Shown in pieces: positions 1-9,417 of a stretch of DNA of 64,000 nucleotides (position 1 is its first letter; every line of letters starts with the position of its first letter). The stretch is from positions 4,811,523 to 4,875,522 of the forward strand of contig BCHP01000003.1 of assembly GCA_001599675.1 (NCBI GenBank), given 5' to 3'. Source of the stretch: Basipetospora chlamydospora. Lineage: Eukaryota; Ascomycota; Sordariomycetes; Microascales. The notes under the pieces were generated by a model. That model had not been told where the DNA came from, did no database searches, and was given only the letters and a program-made list of their open reading frames with translations. Position numbers and translations under genes: made by a program.

Positions 1-870
1 CGCTGCATCTCGTAGAAGCTCCGCTCGTCGAGCGCCTGCTCACCGGCAAAAGTCTTGTTCTCCGGGTCCTTCTCGTCGGCGTAGACGGCCCGCATGGCAG
101 CGTCCATGACCATAGTGTCGGTGCGGCCTTTTCCGAGGGAGCGGTTAATGCCTGGGCGAGCAGGCCTATCGAAGATAGCGTCCAGCTTACGCTTGCGTCG
201 GCTGAGGAAGAAGTATATGCTGATACCCACGATGGCAATCAGGCCTTATAGAAGACGTTAGTGAGCTGCGTAGGCTAGGGGAACTGACTGGGAAGCATTA
301 GGAGGAGTATGGGGAGGAGTAACTTACCGAGGGCGCGGCGTGAGCAGGCGGCGTCGGTACGGCCGGGTTGGGACTAAGTATCCCGGGGTCGGCAGGTGCA
401 CTAGCAGCAGGAGCCCTAGCTTGTGGTGAAGCGGAAGTCAAAGACACCAGGTCCTCCGACACAACGGCAGGGGCATTCGCGACGGGTGCCTGTGATGGGC
501 TGCCGTTGAGAGAGCCGCCGCTGGGTGTCTCGAGGCTCGCAGGGCTCGCGCCCGCTGGCAAGGGTGCGACTAAAGCAAGGGTCGCCTTCGGGGGCTCCAC
601 GGCGGAGGAGGAGGACGAGACCGCGTTGTTCACTAGAGGCAGGTCACCTAGCACTCCCGGATGCTCCTCCTTATCGTCCTTGTTATCCGAGTCCGAGGAA
701 GGGGTGCTGTCGTCGTCATCGTCGCTGTTAATAAAAGAATCTTCGTCGTTCTCATCCTAATCCTCCCCGGAGTCGTAGTTGTCGTTTCTAAGCAGATTTG
801 CCCTCTAGCGAGCGTAGAGGTGGGCCATACGCTCCTCGGGGGTCCTTGGTTTGACCGTAGAGATGTTAGT
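1..870 (-). pseudogene. Broken gene for a single-TM protein with acidic and Ala/Ser/Pro-rich stalk; runs off the window
   Basis: Read on the minus strand, one frame from about 850 to 328 gives a helical stretch (around PEERMAHLYAR), an Asp/Glu/Ser-rich acidic segment, then a long Ala/Ser/Pro-rich stretch. A GTAAGT donor at 327 and a CTAAC/AG acceptor near 245 lead into a second piece (242-1). It has a hydrophobic segment (LIAIVGISIYFFLS), a basic stop-transfer (SRRRKRK) and a cytoplasmic tail cut by the window edge. The first part carries two in-frame TAG codons (805-807 and 757-759), and the intron as drawn does not keep the frame. I therefore call it a pseudogene, although a wrong gene model or draft errors are possible. 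Both TAGs could come from CAG by C-to-T change at CpA, the RIP pattern; that is inference. I recognise no family; the layout resembles fungal surface sensors or stalked membrane proteins in general. Confidence 0.45.
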
Positions 871-2116
871 TGATGTCAGTAGAGGGTTTTGTGGTAGTTG
901 GGCCTCTTACCGCATAGTCCAAGAAATAGAGAGGGATGTAAAAGAGAAGGCTGGAGGATGGCAACAGGTTAAAGAAAGCAACCTGTGCAAGCCCGGCAGC
1001 GTTGTTGTCTAAGAAGCGAATACCATGCAGCCAGCTGCACACTCGAACAGCAACCCGTGCAACGAGGAGCAGAATAAGAAGAAAAAAAAGAAGTAAGGAG
1101 ACAAACGGAGAGAAACAAACATAGAAAAAAGGGCGAAAATGAAGGGAAGGGACGCAGAAAACGGACGAGAGCGGAGATGGAGGAGGGAACAACAAGTATA
1201 TCAACTGCGAGCCGTCTTCAGGCCATCTCCCATTCATCTTCCCACCACCACCACGGACGACGGATTACTGCAATGAGAATGACGTCCATCATCCCCATGG
1301 TCGGCCATTAATCTCACCAAATTCCTCATTCTTCCTGGGGCGCGCACTCGAGCCAGGCGTCGCGCCGAGATAGAGCATGAGACAACCACAGAGATATTTC
1401 ACCTTTCACCTTGGCTTACTTTCGTACTCTGGCCCTCGAAAACGTGCGCCCGGTTTTGGCGGGGGGAACCCCTGATCGGACCCGCCACACCCCAACGATC
1501 TGGCGGCCTTTTTATTTCAAGGCACATCAATGTGGAACGTTCTAAAGATGGAAAAGGAAGGGGATTTTCTAGGGCCTGGACCGAAAAGAAAAGAAAGAAA
1601 GACTGATACGTCTTGGGTTTTGTGCAATAAGCTCAGTCCAGGAATATTGAGCCCATCCGGTACAGTTCCCGGCTTAAATTGAGAACTCGGAGCACAGAGT
1701 GGGCCCTGTTAGGTTCGGTATGCGGCGGAGATGCCGAGGAGTCTCGGGATCCAGAACACGCCAGAAGCTCCACAATCGGCCCGGCCCGAAATATCGTCTG
1801 CCCGGAGTCCCGGATATTTTATAAATGCTTCAAGACTCAGTTTCCAGGAGCTAAACAGACTCTCAAAATTACATTGTCCAAAACCGCATCTCAACGACGA
1901 TTAGAATAAGATGTACCATAGCAAGGGCAAGTTCTGTTGATATCCGTATCATATGTATCGCACGGCACGGAACTTAGCAACCCCGAGAGGGCAGACTTGG
2001 GCGTAGCTAAGTGTCCCATATAATTATGATTAATAAGAAGTGTTGGAGAACGGAATCACGAACCTCCTAAAGCCCTCATCCTTTTCTTTAACGGGACTTC
2101 AAAATCGGCTAACAGC
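871..2116. other. Intergenic, no supported gene
   Basis: The region holds a purine-rich stretch (about 1060-1200), AT-rich patches and no reading frame with convincing composition or splice signals. A minus-strand hydrophobic ORF at 866-1237 is mostly the complement of the purine-rich stretch. A part of it near 900-1020 could be an upstream exon of the broken gene to its left, since a GTAAGA donor follows it, but the frame does not join. Confidence 0.5.
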
Positions 2117-2843
2117 TTATACTGTTCGACTCCTCCTTGGACGCCCAGTGTCACAACCCCTTAGGGCAAAGTCGACCCAGGCGATGACAAAAAGAACGCC
2201 ATGCACCACACTACAGAGAGAGAGAAACAGAGAGAGCCAGTCATTAGTCCAGGTCGAGGGAGAGGAAGCGCAAGAGGGAAGAGGGAAGAGGGAAAAGAAA
2301 AAAAGAAAAGAAAAGCGACACTACTCACAGCATCGCGTATACAAGATAAACGATATACCGTCCGTTAGCGTTGACTGGTGAATAGACAACGTTGTCTAAA
2401 CTGGACAGACCGGCGCCGAGGCTATACAAGAGGCTGCCGCCCAGGAGAAGTAGAACGATGATGTCTAGGATTACAACGCATGGCGGGGGTATGTGGCGTA
2501 GTCGACGACCGCGATCGGACAGTGTCACTATCTGGCTGGCATCTAGCATGATGGCGCATACGAGCTAGAGAAGAGACAGTTTCGTCGGTAAGTCAGCGCC
2601 AGGTTTCAACTTGGATATGGAGGGCTCGTCAACTTGAATGTGCAAGCAGCCGGGAGACTCGAAGAGCGTTTGGCAGGGTCTCCAACTTACAGCAGTGTAT
2701 TGAACGCCATTCGTGTGAGTGTCGCCCTCGGTAACGCTGACGTAGATCAAGAAGGCTAGGGTACCCAGCTCAAAGAGGAGGGCCAGCACTCTGCAGACGA
2801 GATGGAGTATCGTCATGGGCCGAATGAAGCGTCCACGCGCCAT
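2117..2843 (-). CDS. Small four-TM membrane protein (MARVEL-like layout), three exons
   Basis: Exons on the minus strand are 2843-2691, 2564-2329 and 2210-2117; the introns begin GTAAGT and GTGAGT and end CTCTAG and TGTAG. The joined frame is 160 aa with four hydrophobic segments: about residues 9-34 (TILHLVCRVLALLFELGTLA), 50-68, 84-105 (ILDIIVLLLLGGSLLYSL) and 115-142. Short polar loops and a basic C-terminus (RPRRSRTV) complete it. Size and spacing fit the fungal four-helix MARVEL/Nce102-type proteins of the plasma membrane or secretory pathway. I see no diagnostic motif, so the family is an inference. The start at 2843 was chosen because the ATG lies directly before the first helix; an in-frame ATG at 3044 adds a stretch that looks like 5' UTR. 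Confidence 0.72.
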
Positions 2844-2899
2844 TGTATCGAGTCGTCGTAGGCCCTCGAGGCTGGCCGACGGCGTTGGTGTTGCAAAAG

Positions 2900-4620
2900 C
2901 TTGTGTGAGCTTACCAGCCTGAAGGTGAGTAGGGAGTAGGGGCCACGACAACAAAAAAGATTGATGGATGGAGGTATCAATGTTGGGCGGGGCGAGGAAC
3001 TGAAAAGGGGCATTTTGCACTTTACATCTCTGGGTGTGCGGCAATGTCCGATATCAATGGGGAGACAACAGATCTATGAGGGCGGCTCGAAAGCGCATTC
3101 GGTGCTAGACACCTGACCTTGCAGGCTCGGCTCCTTTGTCTTGTCTGTATCAATGCATCATAGCCTCAAGTTGCGGAGCAGCGGCACGCGTCTGAGAACC
3201 AATTCTGGGCAGATAACTTTGGATCGGGGCTTTCCCTCTATTGGTACATACATTACCACCTGCGCGGTAGACGGCTCGATAGGCTCAGTTGGCCCTGGTT
3301 TTATATTGGACATCTTTCTGGGCCAGCTCGAAGGCTTGTGACTGGTGCGGCAGCTCACAGCGAAGCTCGGAAACCAACACGTCAATTTCGGGCCGCATAT
3401 TCTCATCCCGCCTTTGCTGCGCCTCTCCCGCGAAAGCCATGTACGATATACCATCAGCTTGTGTGCTTGAAAGCTGCAGCGCATCGATTAATTTCCGTCA
3501 CATGTAGCTACGGCGAATCACCGCCTACTAGTTTATTACAGTCGAAGGAAAAGTGCGTTCTGTTGGTAGTATAAACTCGACCCATTGCCCCATCCCGCAT
3601 GCTTGGCATTGACAACACTGAGAGTTATCACCAATACCAGGTTATACTGGGCTGAAGATGACCTCCACGGCAGTTACAAGACGTCTAGAGATGTTCACGA
3701 CACCCTTGTTGTAAGTGGCTACACACGACTCAAGGACCACCAAAGCCATACGTGAAGGAGATGAATTTGCCCAGGTCCATATGCTGTCGAGTTGGAAGCG
3801 GGATGGATGCGGGAAGAAGGGAGTCCTGTTGGAAAAGTGGTGGTACGGCCGGAGACCAACCATCGGATGGTTACGCGATGCTGGTTCGGCGAGTTCAATG
3901 AGAGGGCTCCAAGGCGGCCTCGGGACCCTCGCCTTCGGAAGGCGACAGCGGCGAACATCGAGAACGCCCGCGCCACGGTTACCGGCGCCCGGGGCGAGGT
4001 CGCCGCGCGCAACAAGGCCCGCCTCGAGAATCCCGCCCGGAACAGGTATACTCTTATGCCCGGCAGCCGCGCCGGCCCATCGGTGGCCCAGCGATCTGAG
4101 CCTGATACACCGGGGTCGGATAGGGCCCCGCTGTTTGACATTACTCAGGAGGCCGCCGATGCCGCGGCCCTTATTGCCAGGCAGACGCATACGCCAGGGC
4201 GAATGCGGCGCCGTACGGGCCTTCTCGGCTTTCTTTATATTATACTTTGGCGGGAAGACTCTCTTACATATTCCGCAGGGATAATTCTCGAGGGGAAATG
4301 TAAACTTGCCCTCCGCTGTGAGCTTCCTCGCCAGCTCTGGAGAGACTTGCTTGATATGCCTGTCGAGGTCGTGGATCTGCGCAGAGCCTTTCCCGCACGG
4401 TCAGCACCTCTCGGGCTTCTCCTTCCGAGCCCAAGGCGAGCATATCGTTGATCAAACTCAGGCTAGACGCAGACGTATACCGATCGACTGACAAGGCCAT
4501 GGGCGGAGACGACTACGGTGGCTGGCTGAGGTCGTCTCTAAAACCGGAGCTTGGAATCACTGCGCCTAAGAACCCAGCTAAATATGTATCTCCGGTTCTC
4601 CGGTTAGGAGCAGGGGGCTA
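2900..4620. other. Remnant zone: protein-like but broken fragments, unrecognised
   Basis: On the minus strand around 3460-3285 a fragment reads as a plausible helical protein (GISYMAFAGEAQQRRDENMR then EIDVLVSELRCELPHQ) and is cut by a stop. On the plus strand 3792-4451 an open frame of 219 codons contains an amphipathic stretch around 3945-4190 (motifs NIENARATVTGARGE and DITQEAADAAALIA) flanked by low-quality sequence. No start, splice frame or domain joins these pieces into a gene. They look like pieces of decayed genes. I considered the N-terminal part of a secreted GH55-type enzyme for the plus-strand piece but cannot support it. Confidence 0.3.
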
Positions 4621-4827
4621 AGCGGTATGACGCCTGGCAAGAGAGGCGGTGTTTCCGTGTGAAGCGCAGGGGCTGAGCGGCATTACTTAAAGGGGCACTT
4701 ACTGGGCCCTCCTGCAACTCGGCCAGCAGCCAAGGGCCAGCCTGGATCCTTCCGTCCCACACAGGCTGCAATAGCAGCTGAGCGTGCATCTAAAAATACT
4801 CGGTAATAATATGCAAGACGGGGAGAC

Positions 4828-4887
4828 GTCGTGTGAATGGCCGCCAAGCGCCGTGGCGTCGTGCGAGTGGCCCCCAAGCGCCGTGGC
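4828..4887 (+). repeat. 30-bp tandem duplication upstream of the 663-aa membrane protein gene
   Basis: Two adjacent 30-bp copies (4828-4857 and 4858-4887) differ at only three positions; both end in CCAAGCGCCGTGGC. They lie about 180-235 bp before the ATG at 5063, in the likely promoter. Confidence 0.85.
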
Positions 4888-4957
4888 GCCGAAAGAAGAC
4901 GGCGCTGACTCCGCCAGGCTGGGGAGGATCGTCGGGTTAGGGGTGGGAGTAAAGATG

Positions 4958-4965
4958 TATATATT
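4958..4965 (+). promoter_or_regulatory. Candidate TATA box
   Basis: TATATATT sits about 100 bp upstream of the ATG at 5063 in otherwise GC-rich DNA and is followed by a pyrimidine-rich leader. The assignment rests on position only. Confidence 0.45.
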
Positions 4966-5062
4966 GAAAAGGGGGAAGCACCACCGTCCTCGCCAAGAGG
5001 GTCTCAGCACCACGCCTTGGCTTTCAACTTTCTACGCATTTTTGTCGATTCCGTGATTCGCT

Positions 5063-7054
5063 ATGTCGTCTCTGACTACCAAGACGGAGAACCCCGCCAG
5101 GGAGCATCTCCTCCACCACGATGACTCCTCCTCCGGCAACGACACCGCAAAGCTGCGCCTCCACGCCGACGACCAGCCCGTCCCGGCGTTAGAGACACTC
5201 CAAGCGCCGCCGCACCGCCACTATAGGCTCCGCATCCTCGTCGCCATCACCATCCCCACCATAGTCACGACCTACTACGGCTTCATCTGGGTCTACCTTA
5301 TCCAGGGCACCCCCACCGACGGGACGGTGAAGTACAGCACCTATAGCGCTTCCCTCGTCTTCTACTCGTGGTTCATCATCGGCGTCTTCGCGCTCTCGTG
5401 GTCCAAGTACGGGCTAGTCGGCGTCGAGGCCGCGATGCTACTCCATTCGCGGCTCTGGGCTGCGCCGGATATAGTGGCTAACGACACGTGGAGCGGGCCG
5501 TCGGGGTGGTATGTGGCTATTAAGGGGAGGACGATTTATCGGCTGTGGATTCTGCTTGCTGCGCTGAGTCTCCTGCCGTTCCTCGCGGTTCCGCTTTCGG
5601 GGTTGGTGTTTGAGCTTAGTGATGGGTATGTCAAGACGTCAGATACTCCCTCTGTTCAGGGGCGGAATAGCACCACCTTTAACGAGAGGTACGATCGTGC
5701 GTTGGTTATTGAGAATCCGGCGATGCAGGCGTGGTCCATCGGGGCTGCGCCGACCATTCCGGGTTTCGGCATCATCTACACCAACGGGTCCGTCGACCGC
5801 TCTGAGCAGCCCGACTTCAAAAGTCTCCCGAATACCTTGCCGCTCACCGAGTCCATCCCGGATCTCTTCCTCCCACCGCAGGCTGAAAGCCCTGTGTCGG
5901 GCACGACGTGGGGGTTGCGGATCAAGTACGACTGCTCCGTCGTGAAGTCCATCCATGAATTCACGATCCTAAGCCAGAAGCCCGAGTCGTCGATTCATGA
6001 CTCGGCGTGCTCGGGCTCTGGTCGCCACTGCATCAGGGCCTTGACGCCCTCGGGGGATGTCATCAATCTCTGGAACACCACTTATAATCTCGCATTGAAT
6101 ATCGAGGCGTACTACGAGGTTGGGATGAGGGCGCCGGCAAAGGTGACGAGATACCACAAGGGTTACCCCGACTTCGAACCGGAAGAGCGGGACACGTCAG
6201 TAGTGCTTGAGTACGCCGCGTGGCAGTACCGCGTCACTGACCATCCCTACGACGACCTCGAGCATCCCTTTAACACTACCGTCGCGCCCTTTATCCAAGA
6301 CATGGGCACCCCCTTCATCAAGTCGGATAACAACACCTACTCCGTCAACACCACCTTCTTCACCATGAAGGGCGACCTAGTCCAAGGCGTCCCAGGCGAC
6401 GAGCCCTCGACAAACTCCAGCGCCCTCGTCGCGTATTACGATCCCAACAGAGTCAAGGCCCAGTCCAGCATTGTAGACGTCGCGCGCCCAATCGGCGTCC
6501 GCTGCGTCGCCTCCTCGGGCCTCGGGACTGCGGAACTAGACGGCGTGACATCCACCTTCCGCAACTTCAAGAGGTCAGACCCGTCCGTTGACCCCGAGAT
6601 TGGGTACGGGCCCAACCGCTTCGGATACACGGCCGAGGGGATGCTACGGACCGGCGAGTTCTACCACCACTATATATCTGGTGGCCTCTCGGGCGGCCAG
6701 CCGAACAGCAATGCCAACCGCTACCCACAGTTCGTCGACGGCCTCTCGCTTCTACGCTCTGTGAACTTAGCCTACGCGATGGATGCCTTTGACCTTATGT
6801 ACGGCGTTACGTCGGGCTTCAGGCGGGAGTGGCCCGAGCCAGGCCTGACCTCCTCGCGCGAGGGCAAGGTTCTTACCGTCTCGTCGCTGATTGCGAGCGC
6901 GAAGGTTGGGTATTTTGTCCTCGCGCTGCTTTGCGTGTGGGCGGGGGTGTCGGCAGGGTTGGCGGCTTTGTATGGGTTCAGGATGAGGCCGGCGGATAGG
7001 CCAGGGGGAGAAGTGATGTTGAGGAGGGGGCGCGGACTTGGCGGAGGAGATTAG
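5063..7054 (+). CDS. Intronless four-TM fungal membrane protein with large N-glycosylated ectodomain
   Basis: The protein is 663 aa. A polar N-terminus (1-52) is followed by TM helices at about 57-80, 96-113 and 160-183. Then comes a region of roughly 430 residues with many NxS/T sequons (for example NDTW, NSTT, NGSV, NTTY, NNTY, NTTF, NSSA) and a few cysteines. A last TM lies at about 614-640, followed by a short Arg/Gly-rich tail. The sequons place the middle region outside the cell or in the secretory lumen. This layout is common among uncharacterised fungal membrane proteins and I recognise no catalytic motif. The ATG follows a TATA-like element by about 100 bp. Coding sequence is GC-rich and uninterrupted, so the gene looks functional. 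Transport, sensing or cell-surface structure are all open. Confidence 0.85.
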   Translation: MSSLTTKTENPAREHLLHHDDSSSGNDTAKLRLHADDQPVPALETLQAPPHRHYRLRILVAITIPTIVTTYYGFIWVYLIQGTPTDGTVKYSTYSASLVFYSWFIIGVFALSWSKYGLVGVEAAMLLHSRLWAAPDIVANDTWSGPSGWYVAIKGRTIYRLWILLAALSLLPFLAVPLSGLVFELSDGYVKTSDTPSVQGRNSTTFNERYDRALVIENPAMQAWSIGAAPTIPGFGIIYTNGSVDRSEQPDFKSLPNTLPLTESIPDLFLPPQAESPVSGTTWGLRIKYDCSVVKSIHEFTILSQKPESSIHDSACSGSGRHCIRALTPSGDVINLWNTTYNLALNIEAYYEVGMRAPAKVTRYHKGYPDFEPEERDTSVVLEYAAWQYRVTDHPYDDLEHPFNTTVAPFIQDMGTPFIKSDNNTYSVNTTFFTMKGDLVQGVPGDEPSTNSSALVAYYDPNRVKAQSSIVDVARPIGVRCVASSGLGTAELDGVTSTFRNFKRSDPSVDPEIGYGPNRFGYTAEGMLRTGEFYHHYISGGLSGGQPNSNANRYPQFVDGLSLLRSVNLAYAMDAFDLMYGVTSGFRREWPEPGLTSSREGKVLTVSSLIASAKVGYFVLALLCVWAGVSAGLAALYGFRMRPADRPGGEVMLRRGRGLGGGD

Positions 7055-7580
7055 GGGGGATGCGGAGTTTATGGGTCGGGCGCTGACGGCGCTGCGGGGG
7101 AGCTGACGTCTCTCTGTATCTATATATTATCCCCCTTCGCTGGGGATGGGACATGGTGCAAGATGCTTCACGGGAGCTGCTATTGAAGAATATAAGCGGG
7201 AGCTCTTAGCAACCAGTGAAGCGAAGGACTTCCAGGGGACCGCAGACGAGAAACATCTCCTACAACGTTTCCATCCTGATCCTACTCAAGACGCTTATTG
7301 GCGAAGGAGTCAACCAGAAATCCGCGAGTAACATGAGGTGTGTGTGTGAATCGTAAAACGTAGAAGGTTTTGAAGAGNGNGGGGGGGGGGGGGCAGAGGA
7401 CAGCAAGAGCAGCGGGAGAGGGGAGGGTTAAATCACGGAGCCCCTGCTTTAGCCCGGCTACCAGCATCCCAAGTCACGTTTCCTTTCGGTTTTTATGAAG
7501 CCGTCGGCCATGTTCTGTGGCGGTCCGCCGCTTGACCTGGGCTTCGGGAGTCTTGATATTGGGATACGCCACGGCACTAC
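7055..7580. other. Intergenic, with ambiguous bases and poly-G run
   Basis: There is no gene here. Two ambiguous bases at about 7378-7380 precede a 13-base G run, a likely low-confidence assembly spot. Confidence 0.6.
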
Positions 7581-9039
7581 CTAAACTTCATCGCCGTCTT
7601 CTGCGGCCGCCTCATCCGTCTCCGCCAACGCCAACTCAGCCTGAGCACGCTTGATCTTCGCCGCCTGTCGGAGACGGCGCTGCTCCTCAAGACGAGCCAC
7701 CCGGTCCTCTGTCTCGCGCGCGTTGCGACGGGGTGACGGGAGTTCTAAAGACGCCTGCCGGAGCCCGGACGCCGAGGGGGGCTCTTCCGAAGGGGGACAC
7801 CGCAATAACCGAGGCGCAAGCGGGAGTAGGCGACAGAGCGGGCCCGGCGGATCGGTGAATACTCTGAGGACGAGGGCCGGAGCCCACGGCCGGGCGGTCG
7901 CATCAAATCCAGCGAGGGGATCGGGTCGCTAAGATGTGACGAGCTCGGACGGGGGCGACCTGTTGGGCGATAGAGGGGGAGTCGTGAACGGAGACCGGTC
8001 ACTACGACGAAGAGTGCGGAGGGAGGGTCGACCAGGCCGAACTGGGAACTTCCTGGTCTGCGACTAGTCGCGCACGAGGAGGGCTCATCTCCGCCATTTC
8101 GCCGACAGCAGAGTGAGCATCGTCGCCCAAGGAGAGTTCGTCGGTGCTGAGGACGACCGGCTCCGACCAAGGGGTCGCCTCCCGGACGTCGCCGGCAGGC
8201 CTACGAGCACCGCGTCCCCGAGCCGCCATAAGCAGCTCCGCAAGCGCGCTAGGACTTTGCCACCTAGTTGGGTGCCTGCATTTCTTCGAAGGTCTAGTAT
8301 CGGCGTCCTCGTCGTTCGCCAACTCGTCGGCCGGAAGGGCGAAATCGTAAGGGATAAAAGTCGAGGCCCCCGCGCTTCCGCAAGACGCGGATGCTCATCC
8401 AATGCCTTCTCCACCCGGGGCGGTAGGTCAGGATTTTCGCCGACACGTCGGCGGGCTTAAGCAGCGGATCTAGGTGCTTCAGGTTGTTGATGGCTGAACG
8501 AACAACCCGTAGGGCACCCTAGCGCCTAAATCTGGACGAAGGGAATTGATCGCCTGCGTGTGTATGACGGTATCCCGGTACTGTGATGCGGAGAATGGGC
8601 GAAGGACCGTCTCGATGGTGGCCGAGTAGTCGGCCTCCGCCGTCGAAAGGAGCTTGTGGTCGCCGCGTAGTCACTGACTCGGCTCGAACGTGTTAGGGTC
8701 CTCTCCTTGGTCCTCAAACTCCTGCACGGGCTTGGCCTGGACGTGACCGGAGAAGCGTCGGATGAGCTTGACGGCGCCCTCGAAGGCCGGCGGGACCTGC
8801 ACGCGTCAGTGGGCGCATACTTCAACACAGGGCTTGCTGTCGCGCGATCACAATTGGCAGGCGCCGCCCTTCTCAGAGGGAACGCAGATGATGCATAGAC
8901 CCCGGTGCGTCGAGGGAGCACAGCGGAGGCAAGGAGCGAGGCCCGTGGGCGTATACCAGCTCCAGTCCGGATCTTCGGGGAGTCCGACGGCTCCCTCCAA
9001 ATTGTTTGCGATCGCTCGGAATATCGTGACCGCCGCCAT
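7581..9039 (-). pseudogene. Decayed gene: Cys-rich N-terminus, long polar middle, coiled-coil C-terminus
   Basis: Several minus-strand frames together spell one protein in the order 9039 to 7581. The N-terminus contains a Cys cluster (CLRCAPSTHRGLCIIC then CQLC). A helical segment follows around 8640-8525 (AEADYSATIETVLRPF) and continues after a frame change near 8520 as VVRSAINNLKHLDP. A further part reads EKALDEHPRLAEARGPRLL, then a Ser/Thr/Arg-rich tract (PTRWQSPSALAELL). The C-terminal coiled coil reads RVARLEEQRRLRQAAKIKRA with an acidic end. At least one in-frame TGA (about 8672) and several frameshifts break it. The start ATG at 9039 lies 378 bp from the divergent TFIIIC gene. It resembles Cys-rich, multi-copy hypothetical proteins of filamentous fungi, but I cannot name the family. 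No transposase or reverse-transcriptase motif is seen. Confidence 0.5.
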
Positions 9040-9417
9040 GATGGCCGATCGGGAATCGTACTCGGATTGAGACGAGAGAGTGATTTGAAGTCGTTAGCTT
9101 GCGATGTGATAGTGGCTAGGCGTAATAAGACGGATGATATTCTGCCATAAACAGCCATTGTCACTTGCAGGCAGGTGTACACCGATCGTACCTTGAGCTC
9201 CGACTCATGCCGTCACGGTCCGCGGGGCATATTGAAGTGACATGGCTCGCTCTGATTTGAGTCTCGACTTCCCTTCACCTTCACGATGAGATGGAACACT
9301 CAAACACGTTCAACATGTTCGACACCTGGCATTCCACGTGAAATCTTTTCTTCTCCCTTAACAGCCCAAGCCCGATGTTTCTTCTTCACTCAAAACAATC
9401 TCATCTGAGGCACTCAA

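Noticed and set aside
866..1237. Hydrophobic minus-strand ORF resembling a membrane protein
   Set aside because: Mostly translation of a pyrimidine-rich stretch; could hold part of an upstream exon but the frame cannot be joined.
3792..4451. 219-codon ORF as a functional gene, possibly a secreted glycoside hydrolase start
   Set aside because: Parts look protein-like but there is no signal peptide, catalytic motif or continuation, so it is recorded only as a remnant.
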